A stretch of 59,150 nucleotides of DNA from a virus, in the IMG/VR virus record IMGVR_UViG_3300041409_000237, positions 1 through 59,150 of that record; one strand, 5' to 3'. A model generated the notes under the pieces. That model ran no database searches and was not told the DNA's origin. It saw only the letters and a list, made by a program, of their open reading frames with translations. This document shows positions 13,819-21,127 of this stretch, piece after piece; positions within the stretch are counted from its first letter, which is position 1; each line of letters starts with the position of its first letter. A program made the translations under genes and the position numbers.

Positions 13819-15573
13819 ATGACCCGCGACGTGATCGCCTTGCGGCCGCGCGAGAAGCCCGAGGCAGCAATCCCGACCGCCGTGCTGGAGCAGCACATCG
13901 CGCTCCTCGGCAAGACGGGCAGCGGCAAGACCTCCACCGGAAAGCTCATTGTTGAGCAGGTGGTCGACGCCGGGTTCCGGGTCTGCATCCTCGACACGAT
14001 CAAGTCGGACTGGTGGGGCATCACCTCGAGCGCAGACGGAAAAAGCCCTGGCCTCCCGTTCAAGATCCTTGGCGGCCCTCGGGGCCACGTCCCGCTGCAT
14101 TCGTCGGCGGGGAAGGCGATCGGGCAGCTCGTCGGCGCCGGGAGCCTGCCCCTCTCGATTATCGACATGGCCGATTTCGAAGCCGGAGGCGTCCAGAAGT
14201 TCTTCGTCGACTTCGCGCCGGCGCTCATGCGGAGCGCTCGCGGTGTCCTCTATCTGGTGGTCGAGGAAGCCCACGAGGTCGCGCCGAAGGAACGCGCCGG
14301 CTTTGGGGCCGAGAACATGGCGATCCACTACGCCAAGAAACTCGCGACGGCAGGCCGATCCAAAGGCATCCGCCTCATCGTCGCAACGCAACGGGTCCAG
14401 TCGCTGCACAACGCGGTCCTGGGGAGCTGCGAGACCGTGATCGCTCATCGTCTCACGACGCCGGCGGACCAGAAGCCCGTGATCGACTGGCTCAAGGCGA
14501 ACGCCGACAAGGAGATGCAGGCCGCCGTTGCGGGGTCCTTGTCCTCGATGAGGGCAGGCACCGGCTGGGTTTGCTCGGGCGAGGCTCGCATCTTCAAGAG
14601 CGTCGCGTTCCCGAAGTTCGCCACGTTCGACAACACCGCCACCCCGAGCGGGGACACGGCGGAGATCGCGGTAAAGACGGCGCCGGTGGACCAGGATGAG
14701 CTACGGGCCATCATCGGCGATGCAGTGAAGGAAGCCGAGGCCAACGACCCGAAGGCGCTCAAGGCGCGGATCGCGGAACTCGAGCGAGCCGCGCGCGCAA
14801 GCTCCCCGGCAGTGGATCCGAAGGCGGTCGAGGAAGCCGAGCGCCGCGGGCGCGATCGTGGGTATGCCGAGGGGATCAAGGCTGCCGTGAGCCGGCTGGA
14901 ATCGCTGGCCGTCGCCGTCCATACGAGCACGGAAGGCTTGCTGGCATGGGTCGAGGAGATGCAGGGCGGGGGTGCGCCGCCACAGCGTCCCGCTCCCGCC
15001 GTGGAGCGCCCGCCCGCCCCGCGGGCCACTGCGGCGCCGCCGCCAGCGGCGCGGCCCGTAGCGGCTGTCCCCGCGTCAGATCGGCCGCTGGGCGCCGAGA
15101 AGCGCCCCCTGGCCGTACTGGCGTCAGTCTACCCGGCCGGCATGACGGAACCGCAGTGGGCCGTCGGCGCGGGCCTGAAGCGCACGGGCGGGACGTGGTC
15201 GACCTACGTCTCACGGCTCCGCACGGCAGGGCGAGTTGAAAAGCGTGGAGAGTTGTGGTTCGCCACGGACCAGGGCTTTGCCGATATCGGCGATGCGCCG
15301 CCGGTGGTCCCTCCGCCCGGGCCGGAACTCGTGGAGTTCTGGTGCCAGCGCATCTCCGGCGCTGGGCCGATGCTGCGCTACCTCGCGGGCGTGTGGCCCG
15401 CCGGCGTGAGCAAGGAAACCCTCGCGGCAGAGCTCGGGCTTTCGGCGTCGGGCGGCACCTTCGGGACGTACCTCTCTCGACTGCGGACGCCGGGCTTGAT
15501 CGAGACGAGCGGGGGAGACGTGCGGGCGGCGGACAGCCTGTTTCCCCTTTCCGAGCACGGGAGGGGGATGTGA
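13819..15573 (+). CDS. HerA/DUF87-like ATPase with C-terminal winged-helix repeats
   Basis: A 584-residue protein. Walker A GKTGSGKTST lies at residues 31-40 and a Walker B-like GVLYLVVEEAHEVAP near residue 150, with EEAH typical of DUF87/HerA/FtsK-like ATPases. ATQRVQSL is a sensor-like segment. Then come a coiled coil, a Pro/Ala linker and two similar C-terminal modules of about 55 residues, with TWSTYVSRLRTAGRVE in one and TFGTYLSRLRTPGLIE in the other, probably winged helices. DNA translocation or pumping is likely; its role next to attP is unknown. Confidence 0.8.
   Translation: MTRDVIALRPREKPEAAIPTAVLEQHIALLGKTGSGKTSTGKLIVEQVVDAGFRVCILDTIKSDWWGITSSADGKSPGLPFKILGGPRGHVPLHSSAGKAIGQLVGAGSLPLSIIDMADFEAGGVQKFFVDFAPALMRSARGVLYLVVEEAHEVAPKERAGFGAENMAIHYAKKLATAGRSKGIRLIVATQRVQSLHNAVLGSCETVIAHRLTTPADQKPVIDWLKANADKEMQAAVAGSLSSMRAGTGWVCSGEARIFKSVAFPKFATFDNTATPSGDTAEIAVKTAPVDQDELRAIIGDAVKEAEANDPKALKARIAELERAARASSPAVDPKAVEEAERRGRDRGYAEGIKAAVSRLESLAVAVHTSTEGLLAWVEEMQGGGAPPQRPAPAVERPPAPRATAAPPPAARPVAAVPASDRPLGAEKRPLAVLASVYPAGMTEPQWAVGAGLKRTGGTWSTYVSRLRTAGRVEKRGELWFATDQGFADIGDAPPVVPPPGPELVEFWCQRISGAGPMLRYLAGVWPAGVSKETLAAELGLSASGGTFGTYLSRLRTPGLIETSGGDVRAADSLFPLSEHGRGM
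15544..15563 (+). repeat. 20-bp direct repeat at the end of the HerA-like gene
   Basis: Second exact copy of CCCCTTTCCGAGCACGGGAG (first at 13793-13812). It encodes the last residues of the ATPase and precedes the next start, as copy 1 precedes the ATPase start. Confidence 0.85.
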
Positions 15574-15827
15574 GCGAGGTTGAAGTGGTGGCTGGAGCCA
15601 TGTGGGAGGTCTGGCGTACGTCGGACCTTGCAGACCGCGAGACTTGGGGCGACCTGACCTGGAACGAGCTAGGCCGGCTCGCCGGGACTGCTCCCGAGCC
15701 AAACATTGCGTCACGGTTCCGCGATCTGGGTTTTGCAGAGGCAATTGCGGCAATCGACGCCCTGGACGCCTATCGGGCTAAGCAGCTGATGGACAGCCTA
15801 GACGCGCAGTTCACTCGTCCGCCGTAG
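15570..15827 (+). CDS. Hypothetical protein (85 aa, GTG start)
   Basis: An 85-residue helical protein (MSEVEVVAGAMWEVWRTSDL) starting at GTG in a GTGA overlap with the ATPase gene. Likely co-translated with it. No recognised family. Confidence 0.6.
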   Translation: MSEVEVVAGAMWEVWRTSDLADRETWGDLTWNELGRLAGTAPEPNIASRFRDLGFAEAIAAIDALDAYRAKQLMDSLDAQFTRPP

Positions 15828-15872
15828 GCTTCCCCTCCCCTCATGGTGGGATAAGGGCAGCGTTGGGGAAGC
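15828..15872. repeat. 8-bp inverted repeat (GCTTCCCC / GGGGAAGC)
   Basis: A perfect 8-bp stem (15828-15835 and 15865-15872) surrounds a G/C-rich loop directly after the previous stop. It could be an attenuator or terminator; there is no strong T-run. Confidence 0.4.
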
Positions 15873-15890
15873 AGTTTGTAGGAGAAGCGG

Positions 15891-16148
15891 ATGGTCGCCT
15901 TCAACACGGTGAGAGTCGGTGACGTGCTGTACGACGGCGGCACCTACAAAATGGGCAACACCAAGCTCCGCGAGGTCGGGAACTGGCCCGTCAAGATCGT
16001 TGAGGTGGACACGGTGCGAGGACGAGTACTCGCGTCTTGGAATAGCAATACGCCGAAGTGGTTTTCAGAACGGGCGGTGAAGGCGTGGCGCCGGACGCCA
16101 GCCCCGAAGCGGAACCCGTTCGGTCTGTCGGCTCCGTCTACTCAGTGA
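15891..16148 (+). CDS. Hypothetical protein (85 aa)
   Basis: An 85-residue beta-rich protein (MVAFNTVRVGDVLYDGGTYK) with the look of small alphaproteobacterial phage proteins of unknown function. A GTAGGAGAAG ribosome-binding site precedes the ATG. Confidence 0.65.
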   Translation: MVAFNTVRVGDVLYDGGTYKMGNTKLREVGNWPVKIVEVDTVRGRVLASWNSNTPKWFSERAVKAWRRTPAPKRNPFGLSAPSTQ

Positions 16149-16249
16149 CCCCCCCTGATCCCCCCTCCCGCGCCCACCGCTGGCTATGGGGCCTCGGGAT
16201 TGTCTTCGCTGTGATCTGGCTTGTGCAGGCGTGGCTTACGGTGAGGTGA
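16145..16249 (+). CDS. Small membrane protein (34 aa, GTG start)
   Basis: MTPPDPPSRAHRWLWGLGIV with a single hydrophobic helix continuing to the C-terminus. The GTG overlaps the previous stop as GTGA. A longer version from 16058 in the same frame is possible but would overlap its neighbour widely. Confidence 0.5.
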   Translation: MTPPDPPSRAHRWLWGLGIVFAVIWLVQAWLTVR

Positions 16250-16326
16250 AGCCGCCGGTGTGGCCGCGCACGCCAGTCCTTCCCGCTTGGGATGTACTCT
16301 GCCACGGATTACGGAGTGCGGCGCTC

Positions 16327-16533
16327 ATGGCATCCGAACAACCTGTCCCGGTAGAGCTCGAGCCTCAAGCCGTCGCGGCCTACATCCACGAAATGGCCCT
16401 AGCCCTCGCCAGATTCGCCGAGCGACACGAGTTGCGGCACCTGGCGTGCTTCCTGGAAATGGCGGCAATCGAGGCGGGCGAGCGCTCCGGTGCGCTTGAA
16501 ACGGCGAGCTTGAGGATGGTGACCGAGCCGTGA
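16327..16533 (+). CDS. Hypothetical helical protein (68 aa)
   Basis: A 68-residue protein (MASEQPVPVELEPQAVAAYI) made of two amphipathic helices, of a type often seen in alphaproteobacterial genomes and phages. It converges on the minus-strand gene at 16550. Function unknown. Confidence 0.6.
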   Translation: MASEQPVPVELEPQAVAAYIHEMALALARFAERHELRHLACFLEMAAIEAGERSGALETASLRMVTEP

Positions 16534-16549
16534 TGTGGCTGGCCGGGGC

Positions 16550-16765
16550 CTATTTTGTAAGGAGCGCCGACTCGGCGGCGTTGATGTCGTCGACCGCGTT
16601 TTGCAAAGCGGCGTAACATGGCTCGTTCACGCCGAGCTTCCCGTCCTCATGCCGCACCACATCAGCGCCGCATTCGAAGTCCCACCACTCAAATTCGGCG
16701 TCCGTTTCCGGCTGATGACGCAATAGATCAGCGCCACAGGCGGGGCATTGGTCGAGTGGGTTCAT
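16550..16765 (-). CDS. Small zinc-finger-like phage protein (71 aa)
   Basis: A 71-residue protein (MNPLDQCPACGADLLRHQPE) with CPACG and further Cys residues, resembling Lar-type or zinc-ribbon phage proteins. Last gene of a minus-strand small-gene set at 16.5-18.1 kb. Confidence 0.6.
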   Translation of the reverse strand: MNPLDQCPACGADLLRHQPETDAEFEWWDFECGADVVRHEDGKLGVNEPCYAALQNAVDDINAAESALLTK

Positions 16766-16775
16766 GGCTCAGGCC

Positions 16776-17051
16776 TCAGTTGGAAGAAAGAGCAGCGCGG
16801 GCAATCCGGGCAAACTGACCGTCGCGAGTGACCCAGCCTTCGTCCCCGTACCCATCGCTTTTGTCGTTCCCGACGAACTCGCGCTCACGGTTCTTTTCAG
16901 CAATTTCGGTCAGGGCTGCCCGAAGCCGCCCAACATCCGCGATGCACTCGCGGAACACCTGATGTGGCGACTGCGCCCGAGCACTATCGTACTTGCCGAG
17001 CGCGCGCAGGAGGTCTCGCAAGTCGTCTTGGAGCACGTCAGTGTCGGTCAT
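16776..17051 (-). CDS. Hypothetical phage protein (91 aa)
   Basis: A 91-residue protein beginning MTDTDVLQDDLRDLLRALGK, with RLRAALTEIAEKN and a C-terminal DGQFARIARAAL. This arrangement is common in small proteins of proteobacterial phages. The start is chosen at 17051 because the upstream extension is low-complexity and atypical. Confidence 0.6.
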   Translation of the reverse strand: MTDTDVLQDDLRDLLRALGKYDSARAQSPHQVFRECIADVGRLRAALTEIAEKNREREFVGNDKSDGYGDEGWVTRDGQFARIARAALSSN

Positions 17052-17183
17052 ATCGAAGCTCCTGGAGGCGAGCGCCGCAGTGGCCGCATCTCCACGCGAC
17101 CCACTCGCTCGGGCCGATCTCAACAGGCCCTTGGTGGCCTCGGAGGAAGCACCGCATTCGACGGATGAACCACATGGGCGGCC

Positions 17184-17477
17184 TCAGTTGGAGAAAGTGG
17201 CTAGGGCCGCGTGGGATGCGTCCAGAGAAGCGTCAAGCTGCTCGCGATGCCCGGCCCAATTCGTGTCGCGACCTTCGCGCTCAGCAACAGCCCATGCGGA
17301 ACGCAGCGCCTGATTGGCGAGGTCGTGCGCTTCGCGGAGCAGCATGACGCGAGCGCGCAGCATTTGGATTTCGGCGGCTGCTTGCTTGTGAAGATCGCGC
17401 GTCGCGGACTGCCGGTTGGCGGCTTGGTGCCATCCGAACTGCGCCTCCTCGCGAAGCCGCTCGACGATGTCTTTCAT
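17184..17477 (-). CDS. Hypothetical helical protein (97 aa)
   Basis: A 97-residue helical protein (MKDIVERLREEAQFGWHQAA) of the small 'IVERLRE' type common in phages. Coiled coil in the middle. The start is set by similarity to that type. The 132-base gap to the next gene downstream holds no convincing gene. Confidence 0.6.
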   Translation of the reverse strand: MKDIVERLREEAQFGWHQAANRQSATRDLHKQAAAEIQMLRARVMLLREAHDLANQALRSAWAVAEREGRDTNWAGHREQLDASLDASHAALATFSN

Positions 17478-17499
17478 GGATTGGGGCCTTTCCTGAATG

Positions 17500-17721
17500 C
17501 TACGAGCCAAGGGCTGCGGCGCTGTCGAGGAGGACGATCTGGTGCTCCGCATCGAACGCCCCCTCAATGATGGGGATCGCCTCATCCTTGGAAACGCCGC
17601 ACGACCGGCAGGCGACCACCAGCGCGATCGTCAGAACTGAAAGCTGCGCGTCGCCGTCTGCCCCAAGCTGCTTCACGAGCCGAAGCACCGCATTCACATC
17701 GCCGCCTCGAAACTCGCTCAT
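17500..17721 (-). CDS. Hypothetical protein (73 aa)
   Basis: A 73-residue protein, MSEFRGGDVNAVLRLVKQLG, with a hydrophobic central helix containing VVACRSCGVS. No recognised family. It follows the winged-helix gene by 12 bases. Confidence 0.55.
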   Translation of the reverse strand: MSEFRGGDVNAVLRLVKQLGADGDAQLSVLTIALVVACRSCGVSKDEAIPIIEGAFDAEHQIVLLDSAAALGS

Positions 17722-17733
17722 GGGGTCGGGCCT

Positions 17734-17943
17734 TTAATGCTCAAGGGCCTTGCGGCCGGCTTCGGTGGCTTCAAGAATGTCATCGTCGTAGCCGATCTCC
17801 ACACTTAGGAGACCGGCAGATCGGAGGCTCCGCAGCGCGTTGATGCCGTGGACCGGGCGCAGCTTCGCGGCAGAGAACGCTGCCCGAGACATGCGACGCT
17901 CAAGACACGCCTCAAGCAGTCGCCGTTGCGTCGGGGCGATCAC
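17734..17943 (-). CDS. Small winged-helix-like protein (GTG start)
   Basis: A 69-residue protein (MIAPTQRRLLEACLERRMSR) whose layout (helices, then RSLRSAGLLSVEIGYDDD and EATEAGRKALEH) fits a small winged helix. Probably DNA-binding. Confidence 0.55.
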   Translation of the reverse strand: MIAPTQRRLLEACLERRMSRAAFSAAKLRPVHGINALRSLRSAGLLSVEIGYDDDILEATEAGRKALEH

Positions 17944-17946
17944 TGT

Positions 17947-18099
17947 TCACGCCTTGCCGACGTAGAACTCGCCGGGGCGCGCCTTCAGGTCGCGCTCAGC
18001 GAGGAACAGGGCCGTCCCCTTACGCTCAGCCCATACTGTACCGAGATACCCGCCGAAGCGGTCGAAGACGTTCCAGGGCTTACGGTCGAGGCTGGACAT
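17947..18099 (-). CDS. Small hypothetical protein (50 aa)
   Basis: A 50-residue protein, MSSLDRKPWNVFDRFGGYLG ending with FYVGKA, behind an AGGGAGAAAG ribosome-binding site. First gene of the minus-strand set and divergent from the ribbon-helix-helix gene at 18234. No recognised family. Confidence 0.6.
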   Translation of the reverse strand: MSSLDRKPWNVFDRFGGYLGTVWAERKGTALFLAERDLKARPGEFYVGKA

Positions 18100-18156
18100 G
18101 GGCTTTCTCCCTTCGATGTGAAGAACCTAGCACCCTCCCCGGCGTCGTGCAATAGG

Positions 18157-18223
18157 TAGGTGATATCTTTTTCGCGCTTAGGAGATATCTTTTTGCTTGC
18201 GTTTGCTATCCGAGGATGATATC
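18157..18223. promoter_or_regulatory. GATATC operator repeats in a divergent intergenic region
   Basis: TAGGTGATATCTTTTT (18157-18172) and TAGGAGATATCTTTTT (18179-18194) are near-identical direct repeats 22 bp apart, with a third GATATC at 18218-18223. They lie between the minus-strand small-gene set and the ribbon-helix-helix gene, which is a likely autorepressor acting here. Confidence 0.6.
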
Positions 18224-18233
18224 GCCTATACCC

Positions 18234-18410
18234 ATGAGCATGGGACGCAGACAGATCAATCATGAGCAGATGCCCGCCCGGCTCCCGAAAGGGACCGTCG
18301 CGCGCATGGATGCAGTTCTCGACAAGGGGGAGAAGCGTGCCGACCTCTTGCGAGAGGCTGTCGAGCGCGAGCTTAAGCGCAGGGAGCGCAAGCGGGAGAA
18401 GGACGCATGA
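18234..18410 (+). CDS. Ribbon-helix-helix regulator (58 aa)
   Basis: A 58-residue basic protein: strand region QINHEQMPARLPKGTVARMD followed by helices ending RERKREKDA, a CopG/ribbon-helix-helix layout. The exact start is uncertain (18216 or 18270 also in frame) because no clear ribosome-binding site is seen. It ends in an ATGA overlap with the GIY-YIG gene. Confidence 0.6.
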   Translation: MSMGRRQINHEQMPARLPKGTVARMDAVLDKGEKRADLLREAVERELKRRERKREKDA

Positions 18411-18835
18411 GCGTCTATTTCGTTCGGGCAGGAAAGCGCGGGCCGATTAAAATCGGGTACGCCAACGATGTCAGATCGCGCCTGCAAAAGGGGCAGACAC
18501 TAAATCACGAGCCCCTTGTGCTTCTGGGCATCGTACCTGGAGGCAAAGAACTTGAGACCGCACTTCATGCCAAGTTCAGCGAATACCGCCTCCGGGGCGA
18601 GTGGTTTGCCCTGAAGGGTAGCCTCGCTGAGTACGTAAGCATTCTGCCGCCTCCCCCTGTGGATGAGAGAAAATCCAGAGAGGAGTCGAACATCCGAGCA
18701 TCATACCTCGGTCAGATATGGTTCGATTTGAGCATCCCGAGCGACGCAGAAGCGGCACGCCGCCTACGGATGGATGCCCGGCTGCTCCGACGAGGTATCG
18801 GCCCTTCTGGCCGTACCCGCAGAAAGGCGATCTGA
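18407..18835 (+). CDS. GIY-YIG-type (T5orf172/MUG113) nuclease-like protein
   Basis: A 142-residue protein. Residues 1-70 (VYFVRAGKRGPIKIGYANDV, LHAKF, GEWFAL) match the T5orf172/MUG113 branch of the GIY-YIG superfamily. The rest ends with a helix segment, RRLRMDARLLRRGIGPSGRT, resembling DNA-binding tails. A possible mobile or regulatory nuclease. The next small gene carries a resolvase-type helix-turn-helix in another frame, so a frameshifted longer protein is possible. Confidence 0.75.
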   Translation: MSVYFVRAGKRGPIKIGYANDVRSRLQKGQTLNHEPLVLLGIVPGGKELETALHAKFSEYRLRGEWFALKGSLAEYVSILPPPPVDERKSREESNIRASYLGQIWFDLSIPSDAEAARRLRMDARLLRRGIGPSGRTRRKAI

Positions 18836-18837
18836 GC

Positions 18838-18936
18838 GTGAAGGACATCGCCAAGAAGCTGAAGGTCTCGACGGGCACGATCTACAACATGTTCCCTGGC
18901 GGGCGCACGAAACTAGCTATGGGACGGCAATCTTGA
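18838..18936 (+). CDS. Resolvase-type HTH mini-protein (32 aa)
   Basis: MKDIAKKLKVSTGTIYNMFP and a short tail reproduces the C-terminal helix-turn-helix of serine resolvases/invertases. The GTG start lies 2 bases after the previous stop. The same frame is open upstream to 18718. Either a tiny DNA-binding protein or the frameshifted or truncated tail of the upstream gene or an ancestral recombinase. Confidence 0.45.
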   Translation: MKDIAKKLKVSTGTIYNMFPGGRTKLAMGRQS

Positions 18937-18946
18937 GGAGCCAGGG

Positions 18947-19129
18947 ATGGACGAGGCAGAAACGGATAACGCTCCCGCCCACCTGTGGATGCCGTGGTTT
19001 TGTGGCATGGTGCTAACGACGTTCGGGGCGGGGGCCATTTGGGGCTACGGCGCAGGGATGATGGCGCTCGGATTGTTGATGGTGGTCACGGCCTATGCCG
19101 ATTGGATCATCCGTCTGAAATTGAAATAG
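18947..19129 (+). CDS. Small membrane protein (60 aa)
   Basis: A 60-residue protein with two hydrophobic segments (MPWFCGMVLTTFGAGAIWGY and MALGLLMVVTAYADWII). A GAGGAGCC ribosome-binding site precedes the ATG. Function unknown. Confidence 0.6.
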   Translation: MDEAETDNAPAHLWMPWFCGMVLTTFGAGAIWGYGAGMMALGLLMVVTAYADWIIRLKLK

Positions 19130-19143
19130 AGGAGGCCCCGGTG

Positions 19144-19260
19144 ATGAGACGCTGCCTCACGCGCATCCTGCGCTTCTTCAGCCTCAGCTCTTGGACGGCG
19201 GCTGAGGCCGCGCGGATCGAGGAACAGGTGACTCGGGCAGCGGGCAAGCCGGAAACGTGA
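19144..19260 (+). CDS. Small protein (38 aa)
   Basis: MRRCLTRILRFFSLSSWTAA and a helical tail, with a GAGGAGG ribosome-binding site. The adjoining GTG at 19141 is an alternative start. It ends in a GTGA overlap with the next gene. No recognised family. Confidence 0.5.
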   Translation: MRRCLTRILRFFSLSSWTAAEAARIEEQVTRAAGKPET

Positions 19261-19403
19261 TCTATTCTGACGCCCCGATCCGCTGGCGCGCGAGCTGGCC
19301 CGAGGATCCAAGGACGCACGAGACGGACGGGACTGCCTACGCCGGCACGGAGATCATCGGCCGGGTCCACTTCGCTCTTCTACCGGAGGAACCTGATGCC
19401 TGA
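19257..19403 (+). CDS. Small protein (48 aa, GTG start)
   Basis: A 48-residue protein beginning at GTG with MIYSDAPIRWRASWPEDPRT, read from the sequence between neighbours. GTGA overlap upstream and an 8-base overlap downstream support it. Not recognised. Confidence 0.45.
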   Translation: MIYSDAPIRWRASWPEDPRTHETDGTAYAGTEIIGRVHFALLPEEPDA

Positions 19404-19641
19404 CCAAAGTGGCTTCCGAATGGAGCGCATCCAGAAGCTCCTCTACGAACTCCAGTACGAGGTCCAACGCGGGATGATGGAGCACGAAATCGACGAGACG
19501 CTAGGCTTCCGGTTCCACGTCCCCGTTTCGCGAGCCATCCCTGATGGCGTGGTGTTTTGCGAGTTCCGCACGCGCCCGATGCCGCGCCACATGATGCATC
19601 CCGACGACCCCGCCGGGCCGCGCTTGCGCGTGGTGAAATGA
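19396..19641 (+). CDS. Hypothetical protein (81 aa)
   Basis: An 81-residue protein (MPDQSGFRMERIQKLLYELQ) with a helical N-terminus and a Met/His-rich end (RPMPRHMMHPDD). No recognised family. Confidence 0.6.
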   Translation: MPDQSGFRMERIQKLLYELQYEVQRGMMEHEIDETLGFRFHVPVSRAIPDGVVFCEFRTRPMPRHMMHPDDPAGPRLRVVK

Positions 19642-19650
19642 GGCCCTCAA

Positions 19651-20007
19651 GTGCCCCGTGACGGCGCCGTAACCCTAGGCGAGTACCCGATCGAGGACGT
19701 TCGCTTTGAGTGTCGCTGCGGTCGGAACGCGCTATACCGGCGAGCCGAGCTGACGAAGCGAGCGGGAGCCGACGCGGCACTGCCGACGCTCCGGCTCAAG
19801 GTGGCCAAGCGGGTCGGCTGCGAGATCGCGGTGAAGAACCTCGCTGGCCCCGCGCCGGGCTATGAGCAGTGCCAGATGAGCTACCCCGATCTGGCGAGGC
19901 TTGACGCGGAGGCTGGGCGCCGGCGGATCGAGGCAGCTGGCAGCCCGAGCGTTCGGCAGTACATGGATGAGGACCGCGAGGATGAGCGGTTTTCGAGGGA
20001 AGTGTGA
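19651..20007 (+). CDS. Hypothetical protein with CxC motif (118 aa, GTG start)
   Basis: A 118-residue protein with FECRCGRNALYRRAELTKRA near the N-terminus, a motif family recurrent in Hyphomicrobiales proteins of unknown function. It ends with a GTGA overlap onto the DUF1643 gene. Confidence 0.65.
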   Translation: MPRDGAVTLGEYPIEDVRFECRCGRNALYRRAELTKRAGADAALPTLRLKVAKRVGCEIAVKNLAGPAPGYEQCQMSYPDLARLDAEAGRRRIEAAGSPSVRQYMDEDREDERFSREV

Positions 20008-20549
20008 GGAACGCCAACGTGATCCGATCGGCAGTGATCTCCAGCTGTACCTTCTACCGCTACCGGCTTGAGCGCCGGTTTAGGGACGGGCCGACCATGA
20101 TGTTCATCATGGTGAACCCCTCGACCGCAGACGCCGAAGCGGACGACCAGACCATCAAGAAGTGCGTCGGGTTTGCCCAGCGAGCCGCCTTCGGCCGCGT
20201 CATCGTGGGCAACAAGTTCGCGTTCCGCTCGACGGACGTGGGCCTGCTCCGAAGCGCGCGTGACCCGGTTGGACCGGAGAACGACGAGCACCTCCGGGCG
20301 ATGCTGGATGAAGCCGATCAGGTAGTCGCCGGATGGGGCCAACTCACGAAGCTACCCGAGGTCTTGCGGGATCGTTGGAAAGAGATCGTGCGGCTCGCGG
20401 ACGTAGCCGGGTGCACGCTGCACGCCATCGGCACGAACGCCGACCGGCACCCCAAGCATCCGCAGATGACCGGCTACAACGTGCCAATCACGGAATGGGA
20501 CGTGCCGTGGTTCGCTAACCGCCGTCGCGTCCATGCGACGGCCGCGTAG
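20004..20549 (+). CDS. DUF1643 family protein
   Basis: A 181-residue protein with the DUF1643 hallmarks MFIMVNPSTADAEADDQTIK and a following CVGFAQR and NKFAFRSTD. The family occurs in phages and bacterial genomes with no assigned function. It starts at GTG overlapping the upstream stop. Last gene of the plus-strand accessory block. Confidence 0.85.
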   Translation: MRNANVIRSAVISSCTFYRYRLERRFRDGPTMMFIMVNPSTADAEADDQTIKKCVGFAQRAAFGRVIVGNKFAFRSTDVGLLRSARDPVGPENDEHLRAMLDEADQVVAGWGQLTKLPEVLRDRWKEIVRLADVAGCTLHAIGTNADRHPKHPQMTGYNVPITEWDVPWFANRRRVHATAA

Positions 20550-20557
20550 GTGAGGCC

Positions 20558-20662
20558 CTACGGCCGCGCGTAACTCGGATTCTTAATCTTCCGCCAATGC
20601 GGGCACCGGCCTGACCTGTAGGCCCTGTCCTTCCGCTTGGAGACGATCCCCTCGAGGTTCAT
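20558..20662 (-). pseudogene. Remnant of an ATP-dependent DNA ligase (LigD-like)
   Basis: A 34-residue fragment MNLEGIVSKRKDRAYRSGRC then PHWRKIKNP. LEGIVSKR..YRSGR..W.K.KNP is the signature around the end of the adenylation domain of LigD-type ligases. Everything before and after it is missing, so it is a decayed piece, overlapping the stop of the upstream gene by 4 bases. Confidence 0.65.
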
Positions 20663-21114
20663 CTTGCCGTGGCGGAACCCAACTTAACAATGAGATCACG
20701 ACCGCCTGCAGGGTAGTAGGTGAAGACGTTTTTGAAGCTGTCGCGGGCCATCTTCATGTTATCGCCACCCCATGGCGGGACGTAGGAGCAGATGGCAAAC
20801 GTGGTTTCCTGATTGAAGTCGGCGAGCTTCGTTTCGACAAACTCCTGAATCGACATCGAGTGATGCGTGGAGTTTGGCGCCGAGAAGCGTTCCTTTACGC
20901 CCGCGTCGACGCCGACGTATGCCTTGTGGTGGCGGAAAATGAACGCCTGCGGAGAGTAGGCGCACCCGAGGTCAACGATGGTCCAGTGGAGCGGGATGAT
21001 GCTCGCCAGCGCCTCATAAATTTCGGTGAACCCCATGAACTCCGGGTCAATGTCGCACATATCTTGATCGAACACTCGATCAAGCTGTTCCTGGGGAATG
21101 ACGCTGATGTCCAC
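20659..21114 (-). CDS. SAM-dependent methyltransferase-like protein
   Basis: A 151-residue protein (GTG start with AGGAGAG ribosome-binding site). TIVDLGCAYSPQAFIF then AYVGVDAG resembles motifs I and II of class I SAM methyltransferases. FAICSYVPPWGGD could hold motif IV. The shortness suggests a minimal or truncated enzyme. The substrate is unknown. Confidence 0.6.
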   Translation of the reverse strand: MDISVIPQEQLDRVFDQDMCDIDPEFMGFTEIYEALASIIPLHWTIVDLGCAYSPQAFIFRHHKAYVGVDAGVKERFSAPNSTHHSMSIQEFVETKLADFNQETTFAICSYVPPWGGDNMKMARDSFKNVFTYYPAGGRDLIVKLGSATAR

Positions 21115-21127
21115 GGCGGGGTCTCTC

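Noticed and set aside
12246-14228. 660-codon open frame on the minus strand
   Set aside because: Antisense to the integrase, attP and ATPase genes, which have clear catalytic motifs; Arg/Pro/Ser-rich composition typical of GC-rich shadow frames.
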